Shown here piece by piece: positions 59,641 through 64,000 of a stretch of 64,000 nucleotides of DNA (its first letter is position 1; every line of letters begins with the position of its first letter). The position numbers and the translations under genes are program-made. The notes under the pieces were generated by a model, which was not told the origin of the DNA, made no database searches, and saw only the letters and a program-made list of their open reading frames with translations. Location of the stretch: positions 1 through 64,000 of the forward strand of contig VXAU01000753.1 of the NCBI GenBank assembly GCA_013399695.1. Direction: 5' to 3'. This DNA is from Formicarius rufipectus (Eukaryota > Chordata > Aves > Passeriformes > Formicariidae).

Positions 59641-62514
59641 AAATAACAACATGATGCTCTCCCTGGTTCTCTGTTGCCTTTACATATGCAGTTCTATTTT
59701 TTTAATTAACCTTTGAGGTAAGTGTTCACTAGTACTTGTGGCCTAGTCTGCAGTCCAAAATAAAGACAAGATTAAATTGGATCAATCCCAGTTTCTTCAG
59801 CAGAGATAGGTAAATAGCACTTTCAGAAATGGAGATGTGTCTTAGGTATTTTTACCTGAGGTTGCTTGAGCCAGTTTTCCAGACATTCCCCAACATTACA
59901 TAATATAGATCTACAAAAATGCCTTTGTCTTCACTTTACTGTGCTCATTCCCATTTGCCTTAAGTACATATCAACACCTCCAGGATACTGAAAAAATAAT
60001 GTCTTTTCCAAGCAGAAATAAAATTATGATCATAATAATTTAGAAAATAACCCAGTTTCAGCTGAAACCTCTAATTCGGTTCAGATGTTCAAGTCCGCAG
60101 GTGTGTTGCAAAATTGTGAAGGACATACACTGCCTAACTACTGCTGAAGAGGAAACATCAATTTGAATGTGAAACCACATGCAGGTGTGGTCTTCAGAAG
60201 CTGGTTGATGACCTTAACACTCCCAGAGTGTTGTCAACTTTGCACTATTTTGGCCAGTTCCCAGTAATTAATATAAGTTATTATGCTCACATGTTATGTG
60301 CCATCCCTGAAAATTCTATTTCCTTGCTTGGCGTTAACTCATCTACTTGATCAAAGACAATTTTTGACACTGACTTCAAAGCAAAAATTTGTTTATTTGC
60401 TGTAAACACCATTACTCTTTTTAGCCTTTCCAATGTCATATTATCAATTATAATAATTTTATTAAGTCTATTCGGTTTAATGATTTTATTTGGAAGAACA
60501 AACTTCAACCACCAAGAGCTGATTAAATCCAATGAGCAATTCAGGCAAATGCTTATTAAAATTGTAGTGGAAGGAAGGCTTTGAAAAAAATAAGCTATGC
60601 ACACTGCCTTTGAGAATGGGGTCATTTTCCACAGAACCCACTTTAAGAGCTGACTTCTAGGTCTTGTGTATGTAATAGTCTCATTCAGTTCACATTTGCA
60701 AGATAACAAGTGCAGTTTGTTGTGCTTGAGTTTGTTGGCTGAAAAAACTAATTGCAGTTTCTCTTAAGCAGCAGTAGAATAAAAGCTTCAGAGTGTTGCC
60801 ATTTCAGTGGGCAACTGAGATCCAGTAGACTTAATATTCAACTGTATTTCACATTGCTTTTGTTCAGGGAGAAGAGAATTCATCTTTCAGCAGTAAGAAA
60901 AATAGCAGAAACTGTCCATAAAGACCATGTATGACAAAGGGGAGACAGGGAGAACCATGTCTCCTGTTCTCTAAAGCAGCCGAAAAGCAAAACAATCAAT
61001 AAGAGTGAAATTGTCTTGTACAGGAGGCCATCACTTGTTACAGGTTAACAGCTCCCTGGTACAAACTCGTACTTCATGGGTGGCTTGCAGGATTAACAAG
61101 ATCCACATGTAGGTGTAGGAATTGATAGGAGAGGGGAAAAAAAGGATCCCAAAGGTAATTCAGAATTCAGGTATCAGAGAAAGGAGCATGAAAAAGGAAC
61201 GCTGCTTAACTTACAGGAAAGACAAACAACATGGTGGGACTGGGAAAGACAGCACTGTGAAAAATCAAGTTAGTAAACAGTGTAGATCTTAAAAAAAGTC
61301 ACCTGAGTCATCAAGCCTGCTATTTTTTGACATTTTCCCCAATTGCATCAGCTTTAGCAGCAATACTTAAACATTATCAGAAAGCAAGCAACATGATCTC
61401 CTGAAACAGAGATTGAAGGGAGCCAAATGGCAAAAAGCATTTAAAAGTCTTTTTGAGAAGTCTCAATTACCTATTGATACTATTCTTAGTCAAGCTGTCA
61501 AGATATTCTTTCATAATATCATATTCATATCATGAGATATTCATATCTCTCTTAACTAGAGAGAGATTCTGTCCTCTTCATCCTGCAGGCTGCACCCATC
61601 CAGAGCTCATGAAACTGCAGAATTCTGCTTTCTTTTTCCCCTGATACTGACAAAAGCCAGAACATTTTTGATGTGTCACATCACTGCATGTATAAACACA
61701 TATATCTTCTATTGAGAGTGTGAATGATCAGTATATTCCTCAGTGAAAAGGTATTATGGCAGTTTAGCACTTAATTTAAAATGTAGAGTACCTTCCCAAG
61801 TGTCAGCAGTAGCTGAAGTCTGACAGAAGGGCATTTCAGCTACTGAGCTTAGGGAAACAACTGGTGTTAAACCTGTCTGACATATCTGAGAAAAATTCCT
61901 CCTGTTACAGTCTGACTAATAACACCAAGATGCTTTATTGCACTTTTCAGCAGTAGGTCACAAAACCCTTTGAAAAGGTGGCAAACATCATTACAGATAC
62001 TTGACAAATATACTGATATTCTGGTACTTCTAGCCTTGGAGAAAGGAACTGGCAAAACATACAAATCTTATGTTTGCAGCATCTAGTAGTTATTCCATTG
62101 ATTTAATGCATATATTTCATTTCCTTCAGATGGAATAAACACCCTATAATAGCCCATCTCACTGTTTATTTTTTATTCTGTGAGCATTTCACATGACCAA
62201 CACAACAAGCTAGAAACAGCTCAGTGAATCACAGAAAACCAAAGAATAACTAGTACTATGCAAAATATTATAGAAAGACAATAAAAATATTGGAATTCCT
62301 TATTTCCTTGTTTGTAAGTGATCAGAAATATCTATAATTTTTTCCCTTTTTTAGAAAAAAGATAAGACTCCAGAACAAGAAAACCCTTAAAAAGAAATTG
62401 CTATCCAAAAAAAATAAAAGATAAATCAGTTAATTAATACTAATGGATAAAGGACCTAGTATATCAAGAACAAAATCTCCTGAAACAGCAATTCAGATTA
62501 ACATTTGAAAAGAC
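59641..62514. other. Non-coding DNA with a possible conserved block
   Basis: The 140-codon minus frame at 60287-60709 lacks a recognisable family, and its length is within chance for 64 kb. The same stretch (about 60330-60560) has a conserved-element texture, with TGTTTATTTGCTGTAAACA (forkhead-type cores facing each other) near 60390-60408 and ATCAAAG near 60350. Two overlapping small hairpins lie at 61534-61567 (GAGATAT/ATATCTC and ATCTCTC/GAGAGAT). Confidence 0.4.
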
Positions 62515-62559
62515 CTGCAATACCTAGGAGGCCCGTATAAAGTAAACAGGGTCCACGGT
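62515..62559 (-). other. Very weak candidate micro-exon (minus strand)
   Basis: On the minus strand, GATATTTTCAG precedes 45 bases ending CAG|GTCTTT (or 36 bases ending CTAG|GTATTG). Two CpGs lie in this small segment of an otherwise CpG-poor region. Two of three frames are open. The polypyrimidine tract is poor and both donors are weak. Confidence 0.15.
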
Positions 62560-64000
62560 CTGAAAATATCTTCAAATTCCTTTGAAACTTCCTGGTTTGA
62601 TTCTTCAGGCAAGCCTAAGAACATATAATGGGCTAGTAGATACTTGTCAGAATTTCCTTTGCTTGTGTCCATCAGAGGCCATCACTTATTTTGCCAAAAA
62701 ACTATTTCAGTGCCTGAAGTTTACATTAACTTGCTGAGATTTCTCCAATTATATCAACCACTGACAGAAGCAATTTTATTTGGTTTCTCTTTTATTCTGT
62801 CAGAAGCTAGAAAGATAAAAAGATACTGTCTGCAACTACAGAAATCATGTGGAAAGTCATCAATCAAAAAGACAAGGCAAAACATCAAGCATACAAAACA
62901 ATGGACTTAGCCAGAATGACAAAACACACAAAAAGCATTCTTCATTAGTATCTCTTCTTCACTGTAGCATTCAAATTTTACAGCATTTTAGAACTTCCTT
63001 TAGAGTAAGGCAGACTCAAAAACGGAAGATATTCCTGTCCTCATGAAAATGAAATACACAAAATATTACTCAAAATGCTAATTTATAAGCTGCTTATTTT
63101 GCCTTGAAACATAATGAAGTAAAAACCAAAATTCAGAGCTACTTTTGCCACTTCTGTAAGAGCAGGAGCAAGCACATTTGTGAGCTTCCTTTGTCTCTTT
63201 TTAATCCGATTGCATTTTTATATTAAAAAAACAGAGATCACAGATACAGATCTATGATATATGCTTATCTGCTGTTACAGTAGGAAACAGAAAAGCAGTA
63301 CATGATTAAACATGTAACAAGTGTTGTATCTTAATGAAGCAACCTACTGAATATTCAGTGGAATTCACTGACGGACTGACTGCAGCGTGGGGCTTTGCCA
63401 ATAACTGCATACTAAAAAGGAGGGACGAGGGGATGTGTTTGGAAAGACAAAACAAAACCAACTCCAAAACACAAAAGCTGGGAAGGGCTACCAGGGCAGA
63501 GATCAAAGATATTCTTATAAGATCATTGCTACAGGGCTGAGCCACCCTGGGGATAAAAAAAAATGCTTCATGCAGATTAGCTGTACTTATAACACGTATT
63601 CAGTGTAAGCAAAGATGCAAGATTAAATTTTAGATGCCTTGCTAATATATCTATGCATTCATTAATATGTCCTCTATATAACCCCAATTAATTTTGTAAC
63701 TGCAAGAGAAAACTCCAGACTGCTGTTCCTGTCATGTAACAAAGCCTCAGCTGCTCTCAGTCCTTCACAGCTCTTAAAGAGCCCCTGAAATGCGGCATCT
63801 TTGCTCTGGAAAAACAGCCTGTGCTATCCATGGCACTGCTTGAACTCTGTCACACATCAACAACAGAAGTTAAAACAAATTCAGCCTTGTCTTTTTCTCT
63901 TCTGTCATATCATTCTTCACCAGTAATAGGAATTAAGAGGTCTTGGCAGCACTGGAAAAATAAATGGGGTTTCTTATCACAGTTACATTATCACACCAAA
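62560..64000. other. Non-coding DNA to the window end, nothing recognised
   Basis: AT-rich with short A runs. The frames of 65-88 codons at 62644-63046 and the opposed 79- and 68-codon frames at 63306-63545 have no supporting signal. No repeat body is seen. Confidence 0.5.

Noticed and set aside
60287..60709. 140-codon minus-strand ORF
   Set aside because: Same length argument. The amino acids are dominated by I, K, N and S, which AT-rich DNA produces by chance. The stretch may be conserved as DNA, but coding is not supported.
61534..61567. Overlapping GAGATAT/ATATCTC and ATCTCTC/GAGAGAT hairpins
   Set aside because: Seven-base stems with mutually exclusive pairing in AT- and GA-rich sequence are expected by chance.
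1..64000. CRISPR arrays, tRNA, rRNA, U-type snRNA genes, endogenous retrovirus or LTR elements
   Set aside because: No spaced direct repeats, no tRNA box A/box B pair, no recognised small RNA gene and no LTR or retroviral motif were seen. Diverged LTRs could be missed by eye.

Overview
This window looks like non-coding vertebrate DNA from a bird, most likely a neoavian species. The main evidence is about fifteen truncated copies of CR1, the dominant avian LINE. Many end in the diagnostic CR1 3' tail (ATTCTATGATTCT-like, read here mostly as its complement, AGAATCATAGAATGG). The background is AT-rich and CpG-poor, with many poly(A) and A/C tracts. There are no operons, no long ORFs, and no CRISPR, tRNA or rRNA genes that I can recognise. 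Two N runs and a single n mark assembly gaps. I could not identify the species or the locus.

Layout. 1-4.9 kb is single-copy-looking AT-rich DNA with a short tandem repeat and two A-rich tracts. Two adjacent CR1 3' ends lie at 4.93-5.5 kb. 5.5-13.6 kb holds a large T-rich tract, one CR1 fragment and a gap. A 0.7 kb CR1 that has lost its reverse transcriptase lies at 13.6-14.3 kb. 14.3-23.3 kb is free of recognisable repeats. 23.3-24.3 kb is a GC-richer stretch between two CR1 tails. 26.4-27.9 kb on the minus strand carries the best genic signal: a 97-base exon with good splice sites and a clean, protein-like frame at 27038-27134. Up to three weaker candidate exons lie beside it. A 0.48 kb CR1 lies at 31.3-31.8 kb, a 0.72 kb CR1 with a 161-codon open remnant of its ORF2 at 40.5-41.2 kb, and further fragments at 44.6, 47.0, 49.8, 50.3, 59.0 and 59.5 kb. 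The rest is intron-like or intergenic DNA. It includes a near-perfect RFX X-box inside a stretch that looks like a conserved enhancer (48.1-48.6 kb).

Interpretation. The simplest reading is intron and upstream DNA of one minus-strand gene with long introns, and I do not recognise its product. The excess of A-rich over T-rich tracts on the plus strand fits minus-strand transcription, because vertebrate introns tend to have more T than A on the sense strand, but I have not counted it. No complete protein-coding gene is present. I found no convincing novel multi-gene system. The unrecognised spliced unit near 27 kb and the RFX-site region are the points most worth following up.
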